Made by a program: the position numbers and the translations under genes
DNA from: Planctomycetota bacterium
GTDB lineage: Bacteria; Planctomycetota; J058; JAJDCP01
Direction: 5' to 3'
Assembly: GCA_029260765.1 (NCBI GenBank)
Contig: JAJDCP010000070.1
Coordinates: forward strand, 1-64,000
Length of the DNA: 64,000 bases
Notes under the pieces: model-generated
Seen by the model: the letters and a program-made list of their open reading frames with translations, nothing else
Told to the model about the DNA's origin: nothing
The model's database searches: none
In this document: piece after piece, positions 32,433-43,500 of the stretch
How the letters are laid out: every line of letters begins with the position of its first letter
Position numbering within the stretch: the stretch's first letter is position 1

Positions 32433-34472
32433 ATGACGCGCGGAAGTCAGCTGTTTGACAGCATCTCCAAACAAGTCGACGTCAAGAACTACCAGCAGCT
32501 CACCTGGACAGGCAACTTCCAGGAGTACCTCGACTTGATTGCCGACAACCCGTACGCAGTGCGCAACGCTTTCCAGCGCATGTACGACATGGTCATGTCC
32601 TACGGGACCGAAGAGGTCACCGTCCACAAAGAGCGCTACACCCGCTACAAGTTCTTCCAAGATGCCGACGGCGGGGGCAAGGACGCCATCTTCGGCCTGG
32701 TGCGACCGCTGATGAAGCTGGTCGGTTTCCTCAAGAGCGCCGCACACCACTACGGAACCGAGCGGCGGGTGATCCTGCTGCACGGCCCGGTGGGAAGCGC
32801 CAAGTCGACGGTTGTGCGGCTACTCAAGCGGGGAGTCGAGCGCTACACGCGCACCGAAGAGGGGGCGCTCTACACGTTTGCCTGGCGGGATGAGAACGGC
32901 GAATGGGTTGACAGCCCGATGCACGAAGAGCCGATGCTGCTGGTCCCCAGCCACCTGCGCCGTCAGGTTCTGTCCGACCTGTTCGGCGACAAGAAGCTGC
33001 GCTACCCGATCAAGGTCGCCGGCGAGCTGTGCCCGTTCTCTCGCTACTACTACAACCTCTATATGCAGAAATACAACGGCGACTGGTCGCGGGTGATGGA
33101 GCATATCCAGGTCAAGCGGCTGTTGCTCTCTGAGCAGGATCGGGTCGGCATCGGCACCTTCCAGCCGAAGGACGAGAAGAACCAGGATTCGACCGAGCTC
33201 ACCGGCGATATCAACTACCGAAAGATCGCCGAGTACGGCTCTGATTCCGACCCTCGAGCCTTCAATTTCGATGGTGAGTTCAACATCGCCAACCGCGGCG
33301 TGATCGAGTTCATCGAGGTGCTGAAGCTCGACGTCGCGTTCCTGTATGACCTGCTGGGGGCTACCCAGGAGCACAGCATCAAGCCGAAGAAGTTTGCCCA
33401 GACTGATATCGATGAGGTGATCATCGGGCACACCAACGAGCCTGAGTTCCGCAAGCTGCAGAGCAATGAGCTGATGGAGGCCTTCCGCGACCGCACGGTC
33501 AAGATCGATATCCCGTACAGCACCACGCTGGACAATGAGATCGCCATCTACACCCGCGACTTCAATGCTGAGAAGATCCGTGGGAAGCATATCGCGCCGC
33601 ACACCATCGAGATCTGCGCGTTGTGGGCCGTGCTGACGCGGCTCGAAGAGCCCAAGAACCAGCAGCTCACGATGTTGCAGAAGCTCAAGCTCTACAACGG
33701 CAAGACCCTGGCAGGCTTTACCGAAGACAACGTCAAAGAGCTGCGCACCGAGGCGCCTCGGGAAGGGATGGACGGCATCAGCCCGCGTTACATCCAGGAC
33801 AAGATCTCGAACGCGCTGGTGCTCTACGACGAGGCCAAGTCGATCAATCCCTTCATGGTGATGAACGAGCTCGAGGAAGGCCTCGACCACCACAGCCTGA
33901 TCACCAGCGAGGACCAACGCAAACGCTTCAAAGACCTGCTCGCGATCGTACGTGAAGAGTACGAGGACATCGTCAAGAACGAAGTGCAGCGGGCGATCTC
34001 GGCCGATGAAGAGGCGATCTCACGCCTGTGCGGCAACTACATCGACAACGTCAAAGCGTACACCCAGAAAGAGAAGGTCAAGAACCCCTACACAGGTCAG
34101 GACGAAGAGCCCGACGAGCGTTTGATGCGCTCGATCGAAGAGAAGATCGACATCCCCGAGGGCCGCAAAGACGACTTCCGCCGTGAGATCATGAATTACA
34201 TCGGTGCCCTGGCCATCGAAGGCAAGCAGTTCAATTTCCGCACCAACGAGCGGCTGCAGAAAGCGTTGGAGCTGAAACTATTCGAAGACCAGAAGGACAG
34301 CATCAAACTGACCAGTCTGGTCTCGAACGTGATCGACCGCGAAACACAAGAGAAGATCGACGTGGTCAAGACCCGGCTGATCCGCAACTACGGCTACGAC
34401 GAAGAGAGCGCCAACGAGGTGCTCTATTTCGTCGCCTCGATCTTCGCCCGCGGTGACGTCCGCCAGCGCTGA
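32433..34472 (+). CDS. prkA: PrkA serine protein kinase / AAA+ protein
   Basis: 679 residues, the usual PrkA/YeaG length. The AAA+ module has the Walker A motif GPVGSAKST and the conserved NRGVIEFIEVLK and IGHTNEPEF segments. The C-terminal PrkA kinase-like domain is present (PYTGQDEEPDERLMRSIEEK and on). In other bacteria PrkA acts in nitrogen or carbon starvation, stationary phase or sporulation and recent work also finds AAA+ Lon-like activity. It is normally followed by yeaH (DUF444) and spoVR/ycgB. Here neither is present; the giant repeat gene begins 82 bases downstream. Confidence 0.95.
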   Translation: MTRGSQLFDSISKQVDVKNYQQLTWTGNFQEYLDLIADNPYAVRNAFQRMYDMVMSYGTEEVTVHKERYTRYKFFQDADGGGKDAIFGLVRPLMKLVGFLKSAAHHYGTERRVILLHGPVGSAKSTVVRLLKRGVERYTRTEEGALYTFAWRDENGEWVDSPMHEEPMLLVPSHLRRQVLSDLFGDKKLRYPIKVAGELCPFSRYYYNLYMQKYNGDWSRVMEHIQVKRLLLSEQDRVGIGTFQPKDEKNQDSTELTGDINYRKIAEYGSDSDPRAFNFDGEFNIANRGVIEFIEVLKLDVAFLYDLLGATQEHSIKPKKFAQTDIDEVIIGHTNEPEFRKLQSNELMEAFRDRTVKIDIPYSTTLDNEIAIYTRDFNAEKIRGKHIAPHTIEICALWAVLTRLEEPKNQQLTMLQKLKLYNGKTLAGFTEDNVKELRTEAPREGMDGISPRYIQDKISNALVLYDEAKSINPFMVMNELEEGLDHHSLITSEDQRKRFKDLLAIVREEYEDIVKNEVQRAISADEEAISRLCGNYIDNVKAYTQKEKVKNPYTGQDEEPDERLMRSIEEKIDIPEGRKDDFRREIMNYIGALAIEGKQFNFRTNERLQKALELKLFEDQKDSIKLTSLVSNVIDRETQEKIDVVKTRLIRNYGYDEESANEVLYFVASIFARGDVRQR

Positions 34473-34496
34473 GGGAGATTCATCAGCTCTGGCCCC

Positions 34497-34525
34497 TTCG
34501 GAGCGACCGTTCCCGGCGCTAAAAT
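34497..34525 (+). promoter_or_regulatory. Weak promoter candidate before giant gene
   Basis: TAAAAT (34520-34525) with TTCGGA 17 bases upstream, 30 bases before the ATG at 34555. The -35 match is poor and no Shine-Dalgarno lies before the ATG, so the giant gene may depend on read-through from prkA. Confidence 0.3.
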
Positions 34526-34554
34526 AGGATGGAATCCGTGTGTCGGTGCAGTGA

Positions 34555-37500
34555 ATGCCATCCAAAGACGTCAAAGCCGTTGTCCAGCCCGAGTTGCTTG
34601 CCCGATTGAGCAAGACCGGCTCGAGAGCTCGCAGCATCCAGAAGCGCAGGCTGTCGATGTCGCGCGCCGGGAAGTTCGACGGCTTTGGCAAGAAGCAGTT
34701 GACGACGCCCTGGAGTGACCAGACTCCGAAACCGCACGGCCGTGTGCGGCCGCTCGAGCCGAAGCTGCCCGCCGACAAGCCCCACCCGCGCCTGGTGATT
34801 CCGGGAGCCGACAAGCGTCGCCCTCCGCCGGCACCCAGCCCAGAGCCCAGCAAGACTGCGCCCGCACAGGCCGCTCCCTCTCAAGCCGCGCCCAAGACGG
34901 TGCTGCCGAGGGTCAAGCCCAGCCCCCAGGGGCCCGATGGGATCGACCAGCTCGAGCGCGAGGCGGACAACGAGTTCAAGCAGATCGAATCGCTTGAGCG
35001 CCAAAAGACAGCCGCCGCGCAGACCAAAGCACCGCCGCCCGCGGCGCGCAGGGTGGTCAAGCCCCCGCGGGCGAAGACAGCCGCGCCGGCTGCGGCCGCC
35101 GCCAAGGCAGCGCTCGGGGCCAAGGCTACGGCGCAGCCCGCTGCCGTGGCGCGGCTCGCTGCTGTCGCAGCACCGAAACCCAAGCCTAGAGTCCAGCTTC
35201 CCCAGCCCAAACCCGAGCCGGCTGACGACATCGACGCGCTGATCCGCGAGGTCGAGCAAGAATTCAAGAGCATCGAGAAGGAGCTGCCGGCTCTCGAGGC
35301 TGCGCCCGCACCGGCACCGGTGGATGGTGGGAAAGCCGCGACCGGGCCAGCTGGCGCAGCTGAACCTGCCCCCAGGGCCGCTGCTGTGGCGCCTGCTAGC
35401 GCTGCGCCTGCCCAACCTGCGAACGGTGCGGCTGCCGCGCCGGGCAAACCGCCGGCCGGAGCTGAGCTGCTCGAGTTGGTCAAGATCCCGAAGAAGCCGC
35501 CCATCCCTGCGCTGGTTCGGCCTGCTTTGGGTGCGCCCGCCGCAGCCGCGGCTGGCGCCGTCGCGAGCGCGAAACCTGCGCCCAGGGCGGGTGCACCGGT
35601 GCCTGCGGCGCCTCCGCCGGCGGCACCGGCTCGCTCAGCTGCCGCCGCGTCGCCGAAGCCCGCGGCACCGGCGCTGGGGAGCACCGCCGCCTCCGGCAGC
35701 GATCCGATCGAGGCGCTGGAGAAGCAGATCGAGAAGGATCTGGCCGAGCTCGGGCTGCCGCCGGAGAACGAGAAGATCCCGGCAGAGGCTCCACAGCTGC
35801 CGACGCCTCAACCCGCTGCCGGCCTCAAGGCCCCGGCAGCTGGCGGCCAGGCCCCGGCAGCCGGTGTAGCTGCGGCTCCCAGAGCTCCGGGCTCCGCGCC
35901 CGCCGCGCCTCCAGCCCGCAAGCCTGCGGCCCCGGTGGCGCAGCGGCCCGTCGCCCCGAAGGTGGCCGCCACGGCGGCCGACACGCGCGACGAGATCGAC
36001 AAGCTCGAGCGCGACGTCGAACGGGAGATCGCCGAGCTGTTCAAAGACGTGGCGGGCCCTCCAGCGGCGGCGGCGGCGGCTCCGGCTCCAGCCGCAGGCG
36101 TGGCCAAAGCTGCGGGCGCCAAGCCTGAGCCTACTGCCCGGCTGAAAAAGGACCAGGAAGCCCAGACCAAAGAAGATGGCAAGAAGGCCGCGAGCGCACC
36201 TGCCAAGCAAAAGCCCGCGCCTGCAGCCAAGACGGCGGCGGTCGCCGAACCCCAGCCGACCACAACCCCCCCGACCGCCCCCAAACAACCGGCACGGCCG
36301 GCTGCGCCCGTCGTGGCTGCCAGCAAGGGTGACAAAGAGCTGCAAGAGCTCGAGAAGCTCGAGCGCGAGATCGACGGCCTGTTCCAGGAGATCAACCAGC
36401 TGGAGGGGCAGACCGCACCCGGCGAGCAGTCTCCGGGGGCCACGCGTGCGCTCGCCGACCCCAGCGTGCAACCGAGTCCTGCACAGAAGTCGGCCGAGCA
36501 GAAAGCGGCGGCCCAGAAAGCTCTGCAGGCGGTCGGTGCCGACAAGCCGGGGGTGGCTCGCGACGTCGCGAAGGCCGCGGCCCAACAACAGAACCCGGCC
36601 GGAGCTGCCAGCCAAGCAAGCCAGGCTGTCAAGAAGGCCGCTACGCGCCAACCCGACGCCCAGGCCGGCGTGATCGCGGGGACAGTGCAGGCCGCCGCCG
36701 CCGGCAACACCGGCGCGGCCAAGTTGGTGCAGAGGGGCGCCGACAAAGCCCAGCAGCAAGCAGCTGCCCAAAAGCAGCCAGCCCCCACAGCCTCCGACAC
36801 GGCAGCCAAAGTCGCGGAGAAAGTCGCCAAGGCGGCGGGCAAGGACCCCAAAGCTGCCGCGGCTGCCGCGGCGGGCGTCCGGGCTGCCCGCGATGCGACC
36901 CGCAAAGAGCCGGGCGCGGCCGACGCGATCGAGAAACTCGAGCAACTCGCAGACCAGGAGATGCAAGCACTCGAGGCGGTTACAGGTAAGGTCCCGCCGG
37001 CCCAACCGGTCGCCAAGCCTGCGAAGATCGTCGCCACCCAGCCCGTAGTGGCTCCGGCTCCGAAAGCGGCTCCCAAGCCCACGCCGCCTGCTGCCCACGC
37101 ACAGGTCAAGGCACCGCAACCGAAGCCGGCCCCGGTCCCGGCTCCCGCGCCCGCGGCGGCTGCGCCTCAGGGCACGGCTGATCCGGTCCTGGCCCTGGAG
37201 AAATCGGCGGACGCCGAGTTCCAGGACGTCATGCGGGCGGAACCCGCTGCCAGCAAGCCGCAGCCTTCGGCAACCGGCGCGGTCGCCCCCGTGGGGCCCC
37301 AGGCACCCGCTCCCGTGGCCCAGGTGGCTGCTCCGGCCGCCAAGAAACCCGCTCCGGCGGCCAAGCCGGCGCCGGCGGCCGCAGCAGATCCCGTCGAGCG
37401 CCTCGAAGCCGAAGCTGACCGTGAGTTCAAGGCGCTGAGCACGCAGGAGAAGCAGTTCGACAAGGCGCCGGCCAGCCCGATCCAGAACACGGGAGTCGTG

Positions 37501-40500
37501 GCCCCCAAGCCGTCGGCCCCAGCGCCCAAGCCTGTAGTGGCCAAGCCCACGGTGGTGCAGGCGGCTCCCGCTCCAGCCGCCAAACAAGACGATGTCGAGC
37601 GGCTCGAGCGTCTGGCAGACAAAGAGCTGAGCGAGATCGAGCAGCTCGAAAAGCAGAAAGCAGCCCCCGCCCCCGCCTCGGTTGGCGTGGTGGCGCCCAC
37701 GAAGGTGCGGCCCCCGGCGGCAGCCAAACCTGCCAAGCCCATCGCTGCGGCCAAGCCTGCGCCAGGCGACGCCATCGAGCGCCTCGAGAAGCAAGCCGAT
37801 CAGGAGATGCAGCAGCTCGACGTGGGTAGCGCCGCAGTGCCGAGTCCGGTGCGGGCCGTCAAGGTCAAGCCAGGCAACCTCGGCATCGCCGCGCCGGCTC
37901 CCAAGCCTGCGGCTCCCTTGGCTCCCGCGAAGAAGCCCGCCGCGGCCAAACCCGCGGGCCAGGATCCGATCGAGAAGCTCGAAAAGCTGGCAGACACCGA
38001 ATTCCAACAGCTGGACAAACCTGCCGCGGCCGCGGCTGCGATCGCGGCTGCCAAGCCCGTGGCGGCGCCTGTTCGCCCTGTGGTGCCCAAGCCGAAACCA
38101 GGGCCCGCGCTGGTGGCTACGGCAGTCGCCGGGAAACCGGCCTCCCGGGCCGCCGACCCCATCGAACGCCTCGAGAAGCTCGCCGACAAAGAGATCCAGA
38201 CTCTGGACACGGTAGCACCGGGCGCACGGGTCGCGCCGATCCGCATACGCGCGAAGGCCGTGACCCGGGCACCCCGCAAGCGCATCGCACGACTGCGTCC
38301 GAAGCGGCGGCCCGGGCGGGACCCGATCGAGCTCCTCGAGCAGAAAGCCGACAAAGAGCTGCAAGAGCTCAACAAGCCGTCCGCGAGTCTCAACCTGCGC
38401 ATCACGCCGCGGCGTATCAAGCTGCGCCGCAGGATCAGACCTCTGCGGATCCGAAAGCTCGCCCCGAAGCGGCGACCGCGGACCCGTGGCGCCGATCCAG
38501 TGGAGCGCTTGGAGAAACGGGCCGACAAAGAGTTCGCGGAGATCGCAGGCCCTGTCCCCCGTGGGGGTGGCGGAGCCGCCTTGCGTGTGCGCGCGGCGCG
38601 ACCGCTGCGTCGCCTCATCCGGCGCCGGCCCCTGCGGATCCGGCCCGCGGCGCCACGTCCAGCCCGCGGCGCCGATGCCGTCGAACGGCTCGAGAAGCTG
38701 GCCGACCGCGCAATGCAGGCGATCACCAAGGCCGGGGTTCCCGCCGTACCTGCGGGCTTTGCGGCACACAGCTTGCCGCGCATCCGTCTGCCCCGGCGAC
38801 GTGCCGGGCGCAGGCCGATCCGGCTTCCCAAACCTCCACGTCCGCGCCGCCGCGACCCCATCGAGATGCTCGAGGCCCGCGCCGACAAAGAGCTGGCTGA
38901 GATCACGGGGATCCGTTCGGCAGTGGGTCCCCGCTTGAAGCTGAAGCTGCGGCCCCGCCGACGGCGCCGCATACGCTTCCCCAGGGCCCGCCGGATTCGA
39001 CCGATCCGTCAGCGCCGCGGACAAGATCCTGTCGAGCGGCTGGAGAAGCTCGCCGACCGCGAGATGCGCGCCATCAACGGTCCGACGGCAACGCGCCGGC
39101 TGGGCCGGGCCCGCTTCGCCATCCGCCTGCCCCGCATCCGCATCCGGCGCCGCAGGCCGATCCGACCGCACAAGCCCGCACGGCCCCGGCGTGGGGTCGA
39201 TCCCGTCGAGCGGCTCGAGAAGCTCGCTGACCGCGAGATGCAGGCAGTGCAGGCGCTCGGCGGCCGCAAGCCCAGCGTTCGCCTGGCGCTGCGTGGCGTC
39301 AGAATTCCTCGCCGCCGCGGACGTCGGCGGGTGCGCTTGTTCCGCAGGCTGCGTATGCCTCGGATCCGTCGCCGTCGTGATGCCGTCGAACGCCTCGAAC
39401 AACTCGCCGACCGCGAGATGGCACAGCTCAACAAGGCCGGTGGCCCGCAGCTACGCCTGCAGATCGCCATCCGCAGGCCCGTCCGTCGTCCCCGTGCCCG
39501 CCCACGCCTCCGGATCCGGCCCCGCCGGGCGGGCCGGCGGGTCGATCCCGTCGAACGCCTCGAGAAACTCGCCGATCGAGAGATGGCACAGCTCACACGC
39601 AGGGGCGCACCACGCCGGGGAGGCTTCCGGTTCCGCATCAGGCTGCCGCGCCGTCGCCGCCACCTGCGCCTGTTCCGGAAACCACGCCGCGCCCCGCGCA
39701 GGGCCGACCCCATCGAGCGCCTTGAGAAACTCGCGGACCGCGAGATGCAGCAGCTGACACGCAAGGGCGCGCCGCGCGGCGGACACCACTTCCGGATCCG
39801 GTTGCCCCGCCGCCGTCGCCGGCTGCGCATGCTCCGCAGGCCGCGCCGCGCAGGCCGCAGGGCTGACCCCGTCGAGCGCCTCGAGAAGCTCGCCGACCGC
39901 GAGATGGCACAGCTGACGCGTAAGGTCATGCCCCGCCGCGGAGGCAGACTCCGCATCAAGTTCCCGCGCCGTCGCCGTCGCCTGCGCCTGTTCCGCGGGC
40001 CTCGCCGTGCGCAGCGCAGGTCCGACCCCATCGAGCGTCTCGAAAAGCTCGCTGACCGCGAGATGCAACAACTGCTACGCCGCGGCGCTCCGCGCGGAGG
40101 CAGACTCCGCATCAGGCTGCCTCGCCGCCGTCGTCGCTTGCGTCTGATCGCACGGCCCCGGCCAGCGGCACGCAGAGCTGACCCGGTCGAGCGCCTCGAG
40201 AAGCTCGCCGACCGCGCGATGGCACAGCTGACACGCAAGGTCATGCCCCGCCGCGGCGGCCGACTCCGCATCAGGTTCCCGCGCCGCCGCCGTCGCCTGC
40301 GCCTGTTCCGCAGACCACGCCGCGCCGGCCGCAGGGCCGACCCCATCGAGCGCCTCGAGAAGCTCGCTGACCGCGAAATGCAGCAGCTGCAACGCCGCGG
40401 CGCCCCGCGCGCTGGCGGCCTCCGCATCCGCTTGCCCCGCCGCCGCCGCCGCCTTCGCCTGACCGCGCGCCCCCGGCCGGCAGCACGCAGAGCCGACCCG

Positions 40501-43500
40501 GTCGAGCGCCTCGAGAAGCTCGCCGACCGCGCGATGGCGCAGCTGACACGCAAGGTCATGCCCCGCCGCGGTGGCCGACTCCGGATCAAATTCCCGCGCC
40601 GCCGCCGTCGCCTGCGTCTGTTCCGCAGACCACGCCGCGCCGGCCGCAGGGCCGACCCCATCGAGCGCCTCGAGAAGCTCGCTGACCGCGAAATGCAGCA
40701 GCTGCAACGCCGAGGCGCCCCGCGCGCTGGCGGCCTGCGCATCCGTTTGCCTCGCCGTCGCCGTCGGCTGCGCCTGACCGCGCGCCCCAGGCCGGCAGCA
40801 CGCAAAGCAGATCCCGTCGAGCGCCTCGAGAAGCTCGCCGACCGCGCGATGGCGCAGCTGACACGCAAGGTCATGCCCCGCCGCGGTGGCCGGCTCCGGA
40901 TCAAGTTCCCGCGCCGCCGCCGTCGCCTGCGCCTGTTCCGCAGACCGCGCCGCGCCGGCCGCCGGGCTGATCCCATCGAACGCCTCGAGCAGCTCGCCGA
41001 CCGCGAGATGCAACAACTCGACCGCAAGGACCTGCCCCGGATCGGGCTCCGCATCGCCAAGCCTCGGCGCCGGCGCCGTCCTCGCCTGATCGCGCGTCCC
41101 AGGCCGGCGAGCCGCAAAACCGACCCTGTCGAGCGCCTCGAGAAACTCGCTGACCGCGCGATGCAGCAGCTGACCCGCAAGGTCATGCCCCGCGGTGGCG
41201 GGCCGATCCGCATACGGCTGCCGCGCCGGCGTCGTCGCTTGCGGCTGTTCCGCAAGCCTCGCCGCGCCGGACGCAGGGCCGATCCCATCGAACGCTTGGA
41301 GAAGCAGGCCGACCGCGAGATGCGGGAAATTGCCGGTCTGGGGGGCGCAAACCAGCAGCGGAGGCCACGCCTGAAGGCGATCTTCAAGCGCCGTAGGCCG
41401 GCACCGCCTCCGGCACCGGCGCGCAAAGACAAACGCCAGGACATCGTCGACCTGTTGGAAAGACGCGCCGACCGCGAAATGAAGGCACTCGGCAAGCCGC
41501 CGTCGCCGGCGCGCGAGCAGCTGCTGCTGCGGATCCTGCGCAACCTGCGGCGTAAGCTCGCCAAGAAGAAGCTGAACATCGCCGACTCGGCCTTCAATCC
41601 CCAAGACTGGCAGAGCAATGTCAAGGGTAGTGGAAGGAGCTCGAGCCGCACGGAAGGGGGCTACCGTCGCCTGAGCTTGACGGTGGGACCTTACCAGAAC
41701 ATCGCCAACACGCACATCTTCAGGAAGGTCAGCTACAACCCGAAGACCCATGGTCCGATCACCGGCGCTCGCGTGAGCTATCGGATCCGCCGGGTCTTCA
41801 CCAGCAACGCCGGTGCGACCCAGGTCTGCAAAGGCGTGGCCGTTGAACAGGATGGTAAGGTCCACACCGCCTACCTCGGCGTGTGCAGCACCACCAACTG
41901 GCAGCTGGTGTCCGGCGACCTGCTGAAGCTCTTCCCGAGAGTCAACTGGAAGAACGGCGGCCCGATCCGCTTCGGCTTCTACAACTCCTGCGCGACGACC
42001 TTCACGCCCTTCACCATCGACGGCGGCTACGACGACTTCAAGGTGGCGCTGCAGCGTACGCCTCTGGCTCTTCCCAACCCGCGGGCCCTGCTGCAACTGC
42101 TCAAGGCCGCCGGGGGCAAGCAAGCCGGCAAGCCCAAGGCCGGCCTGGGAATCGCTGCGGGCAAGGGTGGCAAGCAGGCCAAAAAGATCCGGAAGCTGGA
42201 GAAACGTGCCGACAAACTGCTCAAGAAGTTGTTCGGCAAGAAGTTCGGATTGGGTAAACCTGCCGGCAAACCCCGCCCTGCGGGCAAAGACCCGATCGAG
42301 GCTCTCGAGCAGAAGGCCGACCGCGCAATGCAGGCGCTCGGCAAAGAAGCCAGGGCACCTCGTCTGCAGGCGCTTCGCATCCGGCCGCGCCGGCGCCGTC
42401 GGCCGCGCCCGATCAAGCTCATCCGCCCCAGGCTCGACGCCATCGAGCGGCTCGAGAAACGGGCCGACCGCGAAATGCAAGCGCTGCAGGCCATCGGCGG
42501 CCCCCGTGCCGGTGTCATTGCGCGGCCACTTCCACGTCCCCGCCCCCGCCCGAAGCCGGTGGCTGTGGCGGCCCCTGCGAGCGGCAAAGCCGACCCCATC
42601 GAGAAGCTCGAGAAACGGGCCGACCGCGAGATGCGCGATCTCGACAAGGGACCCCGCATCGCGGGCATCTCGATCCGACCCGTACGCCGTCCTCGTCGCC
42701 GCCCGCGCATCCCGCGGATTCGCGTGCGCAAGCTCGATCCGATCCTGCGGCTCGAGAAGCTCGCGGACCGCGAATTGCGCGCGATCGAAGCCCTCGACAG
42801 GCCCAGACCGCGGCTCGCGCTGATCATCAAGGCGCTGACTCCGCGCCGCCGACGCCGGGTTCCGGCACCGCGTCGGGCAGACCGGCGGCAAGACTTCGTC
42901 GACATACTCGAACGGCGCGCCGACCGCGAGATGCAGTCACTGGGCAAGCCTGAGCCCATCGACGCGCAGCTGCGTGTGCTGCGTGTGCTGCGCAACCTGC
43001 GCCGCAAGCTCGCGGTGCCCAAGCTGGCTTTCGGTGACTCTGCCTTCAAGCCCAAGAACTGGAAGAGCAAGGTCCAGGGCACGGGCAAGAGCTGGAGTGG
43101 CACACAGGGGGGCTTCCGTCGTCTGAGTTTGACCGTCGGCCGCTTCCAGTCGATCGCCAACTTCCACATCTTCAAGAAGGTCAGCTACAACCCGCGCGTT
43201 CATGGGCCGGTCACCAAGGCCCGCATGAGCTACAAGATCCGTCGGGTGTTCACCAACAACCTGGGCGCCACGCAAGTCGCCAAGGGCCTGGTCGCCGAGC
43301 AGGATGGCAAGATCCACTCCCATCTGGTCGGAGTCTCGGTCAGCCCGAACTGGGAGAATGTCTCCGCAGACCTGTTGAAGGCCTTCCCCAGAATCAACTG
43401 GAAGAACGGCGGGCCCATCCGGTTCGGCTTCTACAACTCCTGCTCGGCCTCGACGACTCCGTTCACGATCGACGGCGGCTACGACGACTTCAAAGTCGAG

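Noticed and set aside
34529..34609. Small leader ORF starting at ATG 34529 before the giant gene
   Set aside because: It has no ribosome-binding site, overlaps the giant gene out of frame and shows no recognisable peptide.
35635..39402. A 1255-codon open frame on the minus strand opposite the giant gene, with others of 880 and 938 codons at 39009-41651 and 40075-42891
   Set aside because: They arise because the repeats are GC-rich and lack T-rich codons on either strand. Composition is monotonous (Gly/Arg/Ala/Leu), there are no starts with ribosome-binding sites and no domains, while the plus-strand frame shows periodic motifs and two folded domains.
39544..41433. Tandem repeats as CRISPR or satellite DNA
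   Set aside because: The period is a multiple of three, the reading frame is unbroken and changes are mostly synonymous or conservative, so this is a coding repeat.
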